DNA of 64,000 bases from Dasytiphilus stammeri_K (GTDB lineage: Bacteria > Pseudomonadota > Gammaproteobacteria > Enterobacterales > Enterobacteriaceae), in NCBI GenBank assembly GCA_041944835.1, contig CP145879.1, positions 412,891-476,890 on the forward strand, given 5' to 3'. Below the pieces are notes generated by a model. It did no database searches. It saw nothing but the letters and a program-made list of their open reading frames with translations, and had not been told where the DNA came from. Positions 18,484-26,274 of this stretch are shown here, piece by piece. Position 1 is the first letter of the stretch, and each line of letters opens with the position of its first letter. The position numbers and the translations under genes are program-made.

Positions 18484-18516
18484 AATCCTCTTATTTTTCT
18501 AATAAAGAAGAGGATT
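18484..18516 (-). terminator. Intrinsic terminator after dnaX-ybaB
   Basis: AATCCTCTT (18484-18492) and AAGAGGATT (18508-18516) form a perfect 9-bp stem with a 15-base loop. On the minus strand the stem is followed by TTTTTAAAAT. It lies between the ybaB stop and the htpG start, where recR is missing, so htpG must be expressed from its own promoter or by read-through. Confidence 0.55.
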
Positions 18517-18576
18517 AAATTTATTTAAGTACTATTTTTTACACTTTTTAGAAATTAACTTCTAAACCATATTACG

Positions 18577-18900
18577 TTAAAAGGTAAAATTATAAGGTAC
18601 TGTTAAATTAGAAAAATTTGACATTTTTTCTTTATAAACTTCATTAATACGACATATAGCATTATTAAAGGCTGCTGCAATTAACTCTTCTAAAATTTTA
18701 ATATTATCATGGTTTATTAAAGTAGGATCTACTGTGATACAATGACAATTATATTGTCCATCAAGAGTTATAGTAACCATACCTGCTCCTGATTCTCCTG
18801 TGAATCTTAAATCCGAAATTTCTTTCTGAATTTCTTGCATTTTATTTTGCATTTTTTGTGCTTCTTTTATTAATTTTTCAAATTCTGTGGTTTTAAACAT
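18577..18900 (-). CDS. ybaB: YbaB/EbfC nucleoid-associated protein
   Basis: A small DNA-binding protein of the YbaB/EbfC family, 107 residues (E. coli 109). It has the long charged N-terminal helix (about 5-28, EKLIKEAQKMQNKMQEIQKE) and the family core FTGESGAGMVTITLDGQ with LVAAAFNDA-like LIAAAFNNAICRI. The N-terminus is diverged, losing the Gly-rich start. It lies 44 bases after dnaX, the conserved dnaX-ybaB pair; in E. coli recR follows but is lost here. Confidence 0.93.
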   Translation of the reverse strand: MFKTTEFEKLIKEAQKMQNKMQEIQKEISDLRFTGESGAGMVTITLDGQYNCHCITVDPTLINHDNIKILEELIAAAFNNAICRINEVYKEKMSNFSNLTVPYNFTF

Positions 18901-18944
18901 AATGTTATTTATCTCTAAATAGTAAATGTTTTGAATAATTTAAA

Positions 18945-20666
18945 TTATAACCATACAATACTTTGTTCATCAATGCTCGCATTAAAAAAACGACATAAGA
19001 TGTCTAAATAGCAATCGGAATAAATTGAATTACGTGCAATCTCAATTTCTTTCTCATAATAATTATTTATTAATTCTAATGGAGTTTTTATTGTGAAATC
19101 ATTATTTTCAATAAAATGAATTTCAATTTTTCTACCTAAATAACTGATTAATGCATCCGATAGTATCTTTTCTGAAGATATGGTTTTTAAATACTTCTTT
19201 TTTGATCTCCAATATAATTTAATTTTACATTCACTCTGTTCTTTCCAACAATTCAATGCTAATTCTCGTACTAAAGGAGGTAGTGACATTTTAAATATTT
19301 CAGATGCCCATTGATCCTGAAGTAATTTTTTTTTTAATTTACTAAATATGAATTCAGATTCAATCTGATTTTTACTAATTATAAAGCCTGAAATGTCTTC
19401 AAATTTAAGAGTTGGTTTTGAGATGCCATTTTTACATGATGGTGTGAAAAAAAAAAATTTTTCACGAATTTCGGTTTTATTATTATTAGATATCAGTTGG
19501 TTTTTTGCCGAAATAATTTTAGAAGTAATATCTGGTTTTTTATCTTCTTGTAATTTTAAAGAATTTTTTTTACACTTAAAAGTAAGAGCTCTTAAGATTG
19601 TCATCTCTACACCTATTTTTTGATTAGGTGCTATCGATAATTCTTTTCTTCCTTTTATTATTATTTGATAATAGTTTTGAACATCTTCAGATGTTATTGT
19701 CAATGCTATTTTTTTCAAACGTTCTAAACTATTTTTATTTAGTTTAAAATAGTAGTTATATTGTTGTGTTGGCAAACATTGCATCCTTGCGATATAATAT
19801 AGTAATTTTAACATATCTATTAATAATATTTCCCAATCTATAGCACTCATACCGAACTTATTTAATAATTCAATCGCTTGGTTATAATTAATATGTACAA
19901 TGGATTCTAATAACTCTAATACTTGTTCTTCATTTACACTTCCAAGCATAGTGTTAATTAAATTTAAAGAAATATTTCCGTTTCCTAAAACAATTGCTTG
20001 TTCAGCAATTGTCAAAGCATCTCTCATGCTACCATTAGCAATTTTAGAAATTAATTCTAATGCATCTAATTCAAAAAGAACATTTTCTTTTTCTAAAATA
20101 TACTTTAATTGTAATGATATTAGACTTTCATCTAATGTTCTTAAATGAAAATGTAAACAACGTGATAAAATTGTCATAGGTATCTTATCAAGATCGGTAG
20201 TTGCGAGTAAAAATTTGACATAGTAAGGTGGTTCTTCTAGAGTTTTTAACAAAGCATTAAAACTATGCTTTGAAAGCATATGAATTTCATCAATTAAGTA
20301 TACTTTATAACGACCTTTAACTGGCACATATTGAACATTGTCTATTAATTCGCGAATTTCTTCAACTTTAGTACGCGAAGCAGCATCTACTTCAATAACA
20401 TCAATAAAATTTCCATTCATAATTTCTTGACAAGGTATACATTGTCCACATGGTTCTGGTGTAATATTAACTTCGCAATTCATTCCTTTTGCAAATAAGC
20501 GTGCGATAGTAGTTTTTCCAATTCCACGTGTTCCAGAAAACAAATAAGCATGATGAATTTTTTTTGATTTAAGAGTATTAATCAAAGCAGTAATAGGAAT
20601 ATCTTGACCAATGAGATTCGAAAAAGATTGTGGCCTCCATTTTCGCGCTAATACTTGATAATTCAT
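18945..20666 (-). CDS. dnaX: DNA polymerase III tau/gamma subunit DnaX
   Basis: The clamp-loader ATPase that also couples polymerase cores. Domains I-III are conserved: Walker A SGTRGIGKTT (about 44-53), zinc module (Cys64, CGQCIPC at 73-79), Walker B LIDEIHM (124-130) and sensor-1 SRC (168-170). The full frame gives 573 residues (E. coli tau 643). The E. coli -1 ribosomal frameshift heptamer A-AAA-AAG is not seen. Instead an A8 run codes residues 366-368, exactly where domain III ends, and a T11 run codes the four Phe near 404-407. Slippage by one base at the A8 run would end the protein at about 369-375 residues, a gamma-like product. Confidence 0.96.
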   Translation of the reverse strand: MNYQVLARKWRPQSFSNLIGQDIPITALINTLKSKKIHHAYLFSGTRGIGKTTIARLFAKGMNCEVNITPEPCGQCIPCQEIMNGNFIDVIEVDAASRTKVEEIRELIDNVQYVPVKGRYKVYLIDEIHMLSKHSFNALLKTLEEPPYYVKFLLATTDLDKIPMTILSRCLHFHLRTLDESLISLQLKYILEKENVLFELDALELISKIANGSMRDALTIAEQAIVLGNGNISLNLINTMLGSVNEEQVLELLESIVHINYNQAIELLNKFGMSAIDWEILLIDMLKLLYYIARMQCLPTQQYNYYFKLNKNSLERLKKIALTITSEDVQNYYQIIIKGRKELSIAPNQKIGVEMTILRALTFKCKKNSLKLQEDKKPDITSKIISAKNQLISNNNKTEIREKFFFFTPSCKNGISKPTLKFEDISGFIISKNQIESEFIFSKLKKKLLQDQWASEIFKMSLPPLVRELALNCWKEQSECKIKLYWRSKKKYLKTISSEKILSDALISYLGRKIEIHFIENNDFTIKTPLELINNYYEKEIEIARNSIYSDCYLDILCRFFNASIDEQSIVWL

Positions 20667-20831
20667 TATGACACCCTTTGATTTATATAAATCGATATTA
20701 TTATTACATACATTGTTCTTAACAATGATATAACAAATATTATTTGTTATAAATAATTATTAAATTTATTATCGATCTAAGGTAAAATAATAAATTAAGT
20801 CTAAAAAATTAGAGAGTGAATTTATTATACC

Positions 20832-21308
20832 ATGAGAAAATTTCCAATGACTTTACAAGGTGCAGAAAAACTACGGGAAGAATTAAATGAATTAAAAATG
20901 ATTCATCGTCCTAGAATCATTGCTTGTATAGCAGAAGCTCGAAAATATGGAGATCTTAAAGAAAATGCTGAATATCATGCAGCTCGGGAACAACAAGCAT
21001 TTTATGAATGTCGTATAAAAGAAATTGAAATGAAACTTTCTCATGCAGAAATCATTGATATTACCAAGATTCCTTTTAATAACAAAATTATATTTGGCTC
21101 CACTGTCACCATAATGAATCTTGATAATTACAATAAATTCACTTACCGTATAGTAGGTGATGAGGAATCAGATTATAAAAACCAACTAATTTCTATTAAT
21201 TCTCCATTAGCACGAGGATTAATAGGAAAAAGCATAAATGATATAGTTTTAATTAAAACGCCTAGTGGAAATATTAAGTATGAAATACTAAAAGTAGAAT
21301 ATATTTAG
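20832..21308 (+). CDS. greA: Transcript cleavage factor GreA
   Basis: GreA binds the RNA polymerase secondary channel and stimulates cleavage of backtracked RNA. The 158 residues equal E. coli GreA. The N-terminal coiled coil carries the catalytic acidic tip (KYGDLKENAEYHAAREQQ, Asp-Leu-Lys-Glu-Asn-Ala-Glu), and the C-terminal FKBP-like domain ends SPLARGLIGKSINDIV. It starts with its own ATG after AGAGAG. The intergenic region to divergent dnaX (165 bases) should hold promoters for both. Confidence 0.97.
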   Translation: MRKFPMTLQGAEKLREELNELKMIHRPRIIACIAEARKYGDLKENAEYHAAREQQAFYECRIKEIEMKLSHAEIIDITKIPFNNKIIFGSTVTIMNLDNYNKFTYRIVGDEESDYKNQLISINSPLARGLIGKSINDIVLIKTPSGNIKYEILKVEYI

Positions 21309-21336
21309 CATATAATACTTATAGATAAATTATAAA

Positions 21337-21972
21337 ATGAACCATAAAAAAAAATCTTTTTCTAGATCATGGTGGTTACAAGAACATTTTAATGATAAAT
21401 ATGCTCAGCAAGCAAAAAAAATGGGAGTGAGATCAAGGGCATGGTTTAAACTTGATGAAATACAAAAAATCGATAGGTTATTACAACCTAATATGATTGT
21501 TATTGATTTAGGAGCAGCTCCTGGAAGCTGGTCACAATATGCTATTCAACAGATTGGATTAAATGGACAAGTAATTGCTTGTGATCTTCTGCCTATTAAT
21601 CCTATTAAGAATGTCAATTTCTTACAAGGAGATTGTAGCAATCAAGAGGTACGTAAAAAGTTATTTAGTATGATAAAAAATAAAAGAAAAGTTAACTTAA
21701 TTATGTCTGATATGTCACCAAATATAAGTGGTATTCATGTAACTGATATTCCTAGAATGATTTTTCTAGCAGAAATTGCATTAGAAATATGTAAGAGAAG
21801 TTTGTATTTAAATGGAAGTTTTTTAGTAAAAATGTTTAATGGAGAAGGATTGGATCAATACTTACAAAATCTTCGTACCTTATTTAAAACAGTTAGAATT
21901 AGAAAACCAGAAGCTTCACGTGCACGATCGCGTGAAATCTATATTGTTGCTACCGAGTTTAAAAAAAAATAA
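21337..21972 (+). CDS. rlmE: 23S rRNA 2'-O-ribose U2552 methyltransferase RlmE
   Basis: RlmE (RrmJ/FtsJ) methylates U2552 of 23S rRNA in the A-loop, a late 50S assembly step. At 211 residues (E. coli 209) it has SAM motif I (VIDLGAAPGSWSQYA, about 54-68), MSDMSPNISG with the catalytic Asp of the K-D-K-E tetrad, and FLVKMFNGEG with its Lys. It lies 28 bases after greA and 72 bases before ftsH; the rlmE-ftsH pair is conserved in E. coli as a heat-shock operon. yhbY, which separates greA and rlmE in E. coli, is not present. Confidence 0.97.
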   Translation: MNHKKKSFSRSWWLQEHFNDKYAQQAKKMGVRSRAWFKLDEIQKIDRLLQPNMIVIDLGAAPGSWSQYAIQQIGLNGQVIACDLLPINPIKNVNFLQGDCSNQEVRKKLFSMIKNKRKVNLIMSDMSPNISGIHVTDIPRMIFLAEIALEICKRSLYLNGSFLVKMFNGEGLDQYLQNLRTLFKTVRIRKPEASRARSREIYIVATEFKKK

Positions 21973-22044
21973 TATATATACTATTAAGTAGTATGTTTAC
22001 TATATATTCCTAAAAAAAAATAATAAATAGAAGAGGCTAATTAT

Positions 22045-23889
22045 TTGAATGATATGGGTAAAAATCTAGTTCTTTGGATGATTATAGCAATTGTTATGCT
22101 GTCATTTTTTCATAACTATAGTTATAATAAAAATAAGACAAATAAAGTAGATTATTCTACTTTCATATCTGAAGTTGATCAAGGTAAAATTAAAGAAGCT
22201 CGTATTAATGGAAGAGAAATTTATGTAATTAAAACCGATGACCAAAAATATTTAACTTGGATTCCAATCAATGATCCTAAGCTATTGGATAATTTATTAA
22301 CAAAAAATGTAAAAGTCGTGGGTGAACCTCCCGAAGAACCGAGTTTACTTACATCAATTTTTATATCATGGTTTCCTATGTTTCTATTGATTGCCATTTG
22401 GATATTTTTTATGCGCCAAATGCAAGGAGGTAGCGGCAGAGGAGCTATGTCTTTTGGTAAAAGTAAAGCCCGTATGTTAACTGAAGATGAAATTAAAACT
22501 ACTTTTGCAGATGTTGCAGGGTGTGATGAAGCAAAAGAAGAGGTAGAAGAATTAGTAGAATATTTGCGTCATCCAAGTAAATTTCAAAAATTAGGCGGAA
22601 AAATACCAAAAGGTATATTAATGGTAGGTCCTCCAGGAACGGGTAAAACTTTATTAGCTAAAGCTATTGCAGGAGAAGCTAAAGTTCCATTTTTTACGAT
22701 TTCTGGTTCAGATTTTGTAGAAATGTTTGTAGGTGTGGGAGCATCACGTGTACGTGATATGTTTGAACAAGCTAAGAAAATTGCTCCTTGTATTATTTTT
22801 ATTGATGAAATCGATGCGGTAGGACGTCAAAGAGGTGCCGGATTAGGTGGAGGTCATGATGAACGTGAACAAACCTTAAATCAGATGTTGGTAGAAATGG
22901 ATGGTTTTGAAGATAACGAAAGTATTATTGTGATTGCTGCAACTAATCGTCCGGATGTTCTGGATCCAGCATTATTAAGACCAGGTAGATTTGATAGGCA
23001 AATAATAGTTGGATTACCTGATATAAGAGGACGAGAAAAAATTCTAAAAGTTCATATGCGTCGGGTCCCATTATCAACAGATGTAGATGCTTTAGTTATT
23101 GCACGGGGTACTCCGGGATTTTCAGGTGCGGATTTAGCTAATTTAGTTAATGAGGCAGCATTGTTTGCAGCTCGTGATAATCGTCAAGTGGTTTCTATGG
23201 TAGAATTTGAAAAAGCTAAAGATAAGATTTTAATGGGTGCAGAACGTCGCTCTTTTGTAATGACTGAAGCTGAAAAAGAAACTACAGCCTATCATGAAGC
23301 AGGACATGCTATTATTGGACGTTTAGTTCCTGAACATGATCCGGTGCATAAAGTTACCATTATTCCTCGAGGTCGAGCTTTAGGAATAACTTTTTTTCTA
23401 CCGGAAGCGGATTCTGTAAATATAAGTAAGCAAAAATTAGAAAGTCAAATTTCTACATTATACGGAGGACGATTAGCTGAAGAAATAATTTATGGATCCG
23501 ATCATGTTTCGACAGGTGCATATAATGACATAAAAGTTGCTACTTTTTTAGCACGTAATATGGTGACACAATGGGGATTTTCAGACAAATTAGGTCCACT
23601 ATTATATGCAGATGAAGAAGAAGAAATTTTTTTAGGACGCTCAGTTGCTAAAGCTAAACATATATCAGATGATACTGCTTGTATTATTGATCAAGAAATA
23701 AAGTCTTTAATTGATAAAAATTATCAACGTGCCCGTAAAATTTTACACGAAAACATAGATATTTTGCATGCAATGAAGGATGCATTAATGAAATATGAAA
23801 CTTTGGATGCCTTACAAATTGATGATTTAATGGCTAGAAAAAAAGTACGAGTACCTGCATGTTGGTTAAATAATAATGATAATCAATAA
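22045..23889 (+). CDS. ftsH: ATP-dependent zinc metalloprotease FtsH
   Basis: A membrane-anchored AAA+ protease that degrades short-lived and unassembled membrane proteins (LpxC and sigma-32 in E. coli). The chosen start is TTG at 22045 with AGAGG 8 bases upstream, giving MNDMGKNL; E. coli hflB also has an upstream TTG start. Two membrane helices (about 8-24 and 103-122) flank the periplasmic domain. Walker A GPPGTGKT is at 195-202, followed by the second region of homology, and the zinc motif HEAGH lies near 417. At 614 residues it lacks about 30 of the disordered C-terminal residues. folP and glmM, normally between ftsH and secG, are missing. Confidence 0.98.
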   Translation: MNDMGKNLVLWMIIAIVMLSFFHNYSYNKNKTNKVDYSTFISEVDQGKIKEARINGREIYVIKTDDQKYLTWIPINDPKLLDNLLTKNVKVVGEPPEEPSLLTSIFISWFPMFLLIAIWIFFMRQMQGGSGRGAMSFGKSKARMLTEDEIKTTFADVAGCDEAKEEVEELVEYLRHPSKFQKLGGKIPKGILMVGPPGTGKTLLAKAIAGEAKVPFFTISGSDFVEMFVGVGASRVRDMFEQAKKIAPCIIFIDEIDAVGRQRGAGLGGGHDEREQTLNQMLVEMDGFEDNESIIVIAATNRPDVLDPALLRPGRFDRQIIVGLPDIRGREKILKVHMRRVPLSTDVDALVIARGTPGFSGADLANLVNEAALFAARDNRQVVSMVEFEKAKDKILMGAERRSFVMTEAEKETTAYHEAGHAIIGRLVPEHDPVHKVTIIPRGRALGITFFLPEADSVNISKQKLESQISTLYGGRLAEEIIYGSDHVSTGAYNDIKVATFLARNMVTQWGFSDKLGPLLYADEEEEIFLGRSVAKAKHISDDTACIIDQEIKSLIDKNYQRARKILHENIDILHAMKDALMKYETLDALQIDDLMARKKVRVPACWLNNNDNQ

Positions 23890-23976
23890 TTGTAATCAAG
23901 CAAATGTAGTGCTATACTGTGTTATCTTGAAGATAGAAGAGTAATTGAATTAAATAATAATAGGATTATCTCGAAT

Positions 23977-24279
23977 ATGCATAATATTATTTTAGCTATT
24001 TTCCTTATTGTAGCAATAATATTAATTAGTTTAATTTTAATTCATCATAGTTCTGGAACTGGTGGAATAGGAACTCCTAGTTCAAATTTTACTAATGCAT
24101 CATCAACGACATTTTTTGGTTCTCATGGTTCTAAAAATTTTTTAAATCGAATTCTTACATTATTCGCTTTTATATTCCTAATTACTACTTTGATACTTGA
24201 TAATATGGTTTATAATACTGAAGATCAGTGGTCTAATATTAAACCATCAAATAATGTGAATAATCAAAAGTTATATTAA
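23977..24279 (+). CDS. secG: Preprotein translocase subunit SecG
   Basis: Auxiliary subunit of the SecYEG channel. The 100 residues (E. coli 110) contain two hydrophobic helices (about 3-22 and 60-78) joined by a Gly/Ser-rich loop with TTFFGSHGSKNFL, which corresponds to the family's ATLFGSSGSGNFM. The C-terminus is short and Asn-rich. It is followed 35 bases later by tRNA-Leu(GAG), as in the E. coli secG-leuU arrangement. Confidence 0.95.
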   Translation: MHNIILAIFLIVAIILISLILIHHSSGTGGIGTPSSNFTNASSTTFFGSHGSKNFLNRILTLFAFIFLITTLILDNMVYNTEDQWSNIKPSNNVNNQKLY

Positions 24280-24314
24280 ATAACCTTTTTCTTCACCTTC
24301 TTATTATATAAAAT

Positions 24315-24401
24315 ACCGAGGTGGTGAAATTGGTAGACACGCTACTTTGAGGGGGTGGTGCCTTATTAGGCTTACGGGTTCAAATCCCGTCCTCGGTACC
24401 A
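24315..24401 (+). tRNA. leuU: tRNA-Leu (anticodon GAG)
   Basis: An 87-base class II tRNA with a long variable arm. The acceptor stem ACCGAGG/CCTCGGT is fully paired, the anticodon loop TTGAGGG contains GAG, the T-arm is ACGGG-TTCAAAT-CCCGT, and the 3' CCA is encoded. It reads CUU/CUC codons. It follows secG as leuU does in E. coli. Confidence 0.95.
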
Positions 24402-24415
24402 ATTAATATTTTACC

Positions 24416-24443
24416 TTGATAACAATTGAATTTAAGATATAAT
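24416..24443 (+). promoter_or_regulatory. sigma-70-type promoter for tRNA-fMet / nusA operon
   Basis: TTGATA (24416-24421) and TATAAT (24438-24443) with a 16-base spacer lie about 30 bases upstream of the tRNA-fMet gene. This is the position of the metY promoter that also drives nusA-infB in E. coli. Confidence 0.6.
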
Positions 24444-24472
24444 CTGTATAGAGTTATTAAATGACTATATGA

Positions 24473-24549
<77 letters not shown>

Positions 24550-24636
24550 CTAAAACTAAAAAATAAAAAATTTGCATAAATAAAAAAAATAAATATGGTT
24601 AGTTTTCGATTTAAAAAAAAATCCGATATTTTTGCT

Positions 24637-24663
24637 AAAAACCCCGATTATTCGGGGTTTTTT
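24637..24663. terminator. Strong intrinsic terminator between tRNA-fMet and nusA
   Basis: AAAAACCCCGA and TCGGGGTTTTT form an 11-bp stem with a TTAT loop, followed by further T on the plus strand. It could act in both directions. It sits 120 bases before nusA, in the stretch where rimP was lost, and probably ends most tRNA transcripts, leaving partial read-through or a second promoter for nusA. Confidence 0.88.
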
Positions 24664-24784
24664 ATTATGTATAATACATTTAATGATAAAAAATTATTTT
24701 CAATAGCTAATCTTCTAAGAATCACTAAATTGCTACTAGGTTTTATTATGTTAAATATTAAAATTCCTGATTGAGGCAATGAAG

Positions 24785-26257
24785 ATGAAGAAAGATATTT
24801 TGGATGTGGTACAAGCAGTTTCTCATGAAAAATCACTTCCTTGTGAAAAAGTATTCGAAGCATTAGAAATTGCTATAGCAACTGCAACCAAGAAAAAATA
24901 TAATGCAGATATTAATGTTCGTATTAGTATTGATAGAAATACAGGTGATTTTAATGTATTTCGTAGATGGCTAATTGTTGAAAAAGTGATTAAACCTACT
25001 TGTGAAATTACACTTGAAGCAGCACATTTTGAAAATAGATCATTAAGGCTGGGTGATTATATTGAAGAAAAAATGGATCCAATAATTTTTGATCGTATTA
25101 CTAGTCAAATTGCCAAGCAAGTTATTATGCAAAAAGTTCGTGATGCGGAACGAAGTCTTAAAGTTGAGCGATTTTTAAAGAGAAAAGGTGAAATGATTAC
25201 TGGAGTGGTAAAACAAGTTCACCGTGATCTTATTAAGATTGATATTGGTAATAATACTGAAGCAATTATTTTATCTAAAGATCTGCTACCACGAGAAAAT
25301 TTTCATCTAGGTGATCGTATTAGAGGAGTATTATATTTAATACATCCTGAATCACAATTATTTATCAGTCGTTCTCGTCCTGAAATGTTATTAGAATTAT
25401 TTAGAATTGAGGTTCCGGAAGTTGCAGAAGAAATAATTGAAATAAAAGCTACTGCTCGCGATCCAGGATTGAGAGCAAAAGTAGCAGTTAAAACTAATGA
25501 CAAAAGAATTGATCCTATAGGAGCTTGTATAGGAATACGAGGATCTCGTATACAAGCAATATCTAATGAATTAGGAGGAGAAAAAATTGATGTTTTATTA
25601 TGGGATGAAAATCCGGCACAGTTTGTAATTAATGCCATGGCACCTGCAGAAGTGAGTACTATTGTTGTTAATGAAGATCAACATACTATGGATTTAGCAG
25701 TACATGAGAACTATCTACCTCTAGCTATTGGTAAAAATGGTCAAAATGTAAAATTAGCATCTCAATTGAGTGGATGGGAATTAAATGTAATGAGTATTTC
25801 AGATTTAAAAGAAAAACATGAAGCAGAAGATCATGCTTCAATTGAATTGTTTACTCATTATTTGAATATTGATGTAAAAAAAGCTAATGTTTTAGTAAAA
25901 GCAGGATTATCTTCTTTAGAAGAATTAGCTTATATTCCAATGAGTGAATTGTTAGAATTAGGAGGATTGGAGGGAGAAATGTTAATAAAATTACGAAAAA
26001 AAGCTAAAGAAATATTAACAATAGTTCCATTTAAAAAAAATCCTAATAAATTTAGTTTAGCCTATAAATTGCTCAAAATTCGTAATTTAAGTCCTAGTTT
26101 AGCATATAAATTAGTAGAAAAAGGTATTTCTTCATTAGAACAGTTAGCAGAACAAGGAACAGATGATCTTTCGGATATTGAAGGTTTAAATAATGAACAA
26201 GCCGGGAAATTAATTATGGCTGCTCGTAATATCTGTTGGTTTAATAACCATCTTTAA
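24785..26257 (+). CDS. nusA: Transcription factor NusA
   Basis: NusA modulates pausing, termination and antitermination, including on rRNA operons. I take the second ATG (24785) as start: GAGG at 24773-24776 then lies 8 bases away, and MKKDILDVVQAV aligns with the family start. The first ATG (24779) would be only 2 bases from it. The protein is 490 residues (E. coli 495). Order: N-terminal RNAP-binding domain (1-130), S1 (about 135-200), KH1 and KH2 (NDKRIDPIGACIG ... AIGKNGQNVKLASQ), then two acidic AR repeats at the C-terminus (ending NEQAGKLIMAARNICWF). infB follows 17 bases later. Confidence 0.97.
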   Translation: MKKDILDVVQAVSHEKSLPCEKVFEALEIAIATATKKKYNADINVRISIDRNTGDFNVFRRWLIVEKVIKPTCEITLEAAHFENRSLRLGDYIEEKMDPIIFDRITSQIAKQVIMQKVRDAERSLKVERFLKRKGEMITGVVKQVHRDLIKIDIGNNTEAIILSKDLLPRENFHLGDRIRGVLYLIHPESQLFISRSRPEMLLELFRIEVPEVAEEIIEIKATARDPGLRAKVAVKTNDKRIDPIGACIGIRGSRIQAISNELGGEKIDVLLWDENPAQFVINAMAPAEVSTIVVNEDQHTMDLAVHENYLPLAIGKNGQNVKLASQLSGWELNVMSISDLKEKHEAEDHASIELFTHYLNIDVKKANVLVKAGLSSLEELAYIPMSELLELGGLEGEMLIKLRKKAKEILTIVPFKKNPNKFSLAYKLLKIRNLSPSLAYKLVEKGISSLEQLAEQGTDDLSDIEGLNNEQAGKLIMAARNICWFNNHL

Positions 26258-26274
26258 TAAAAGGAAGTAATCTA

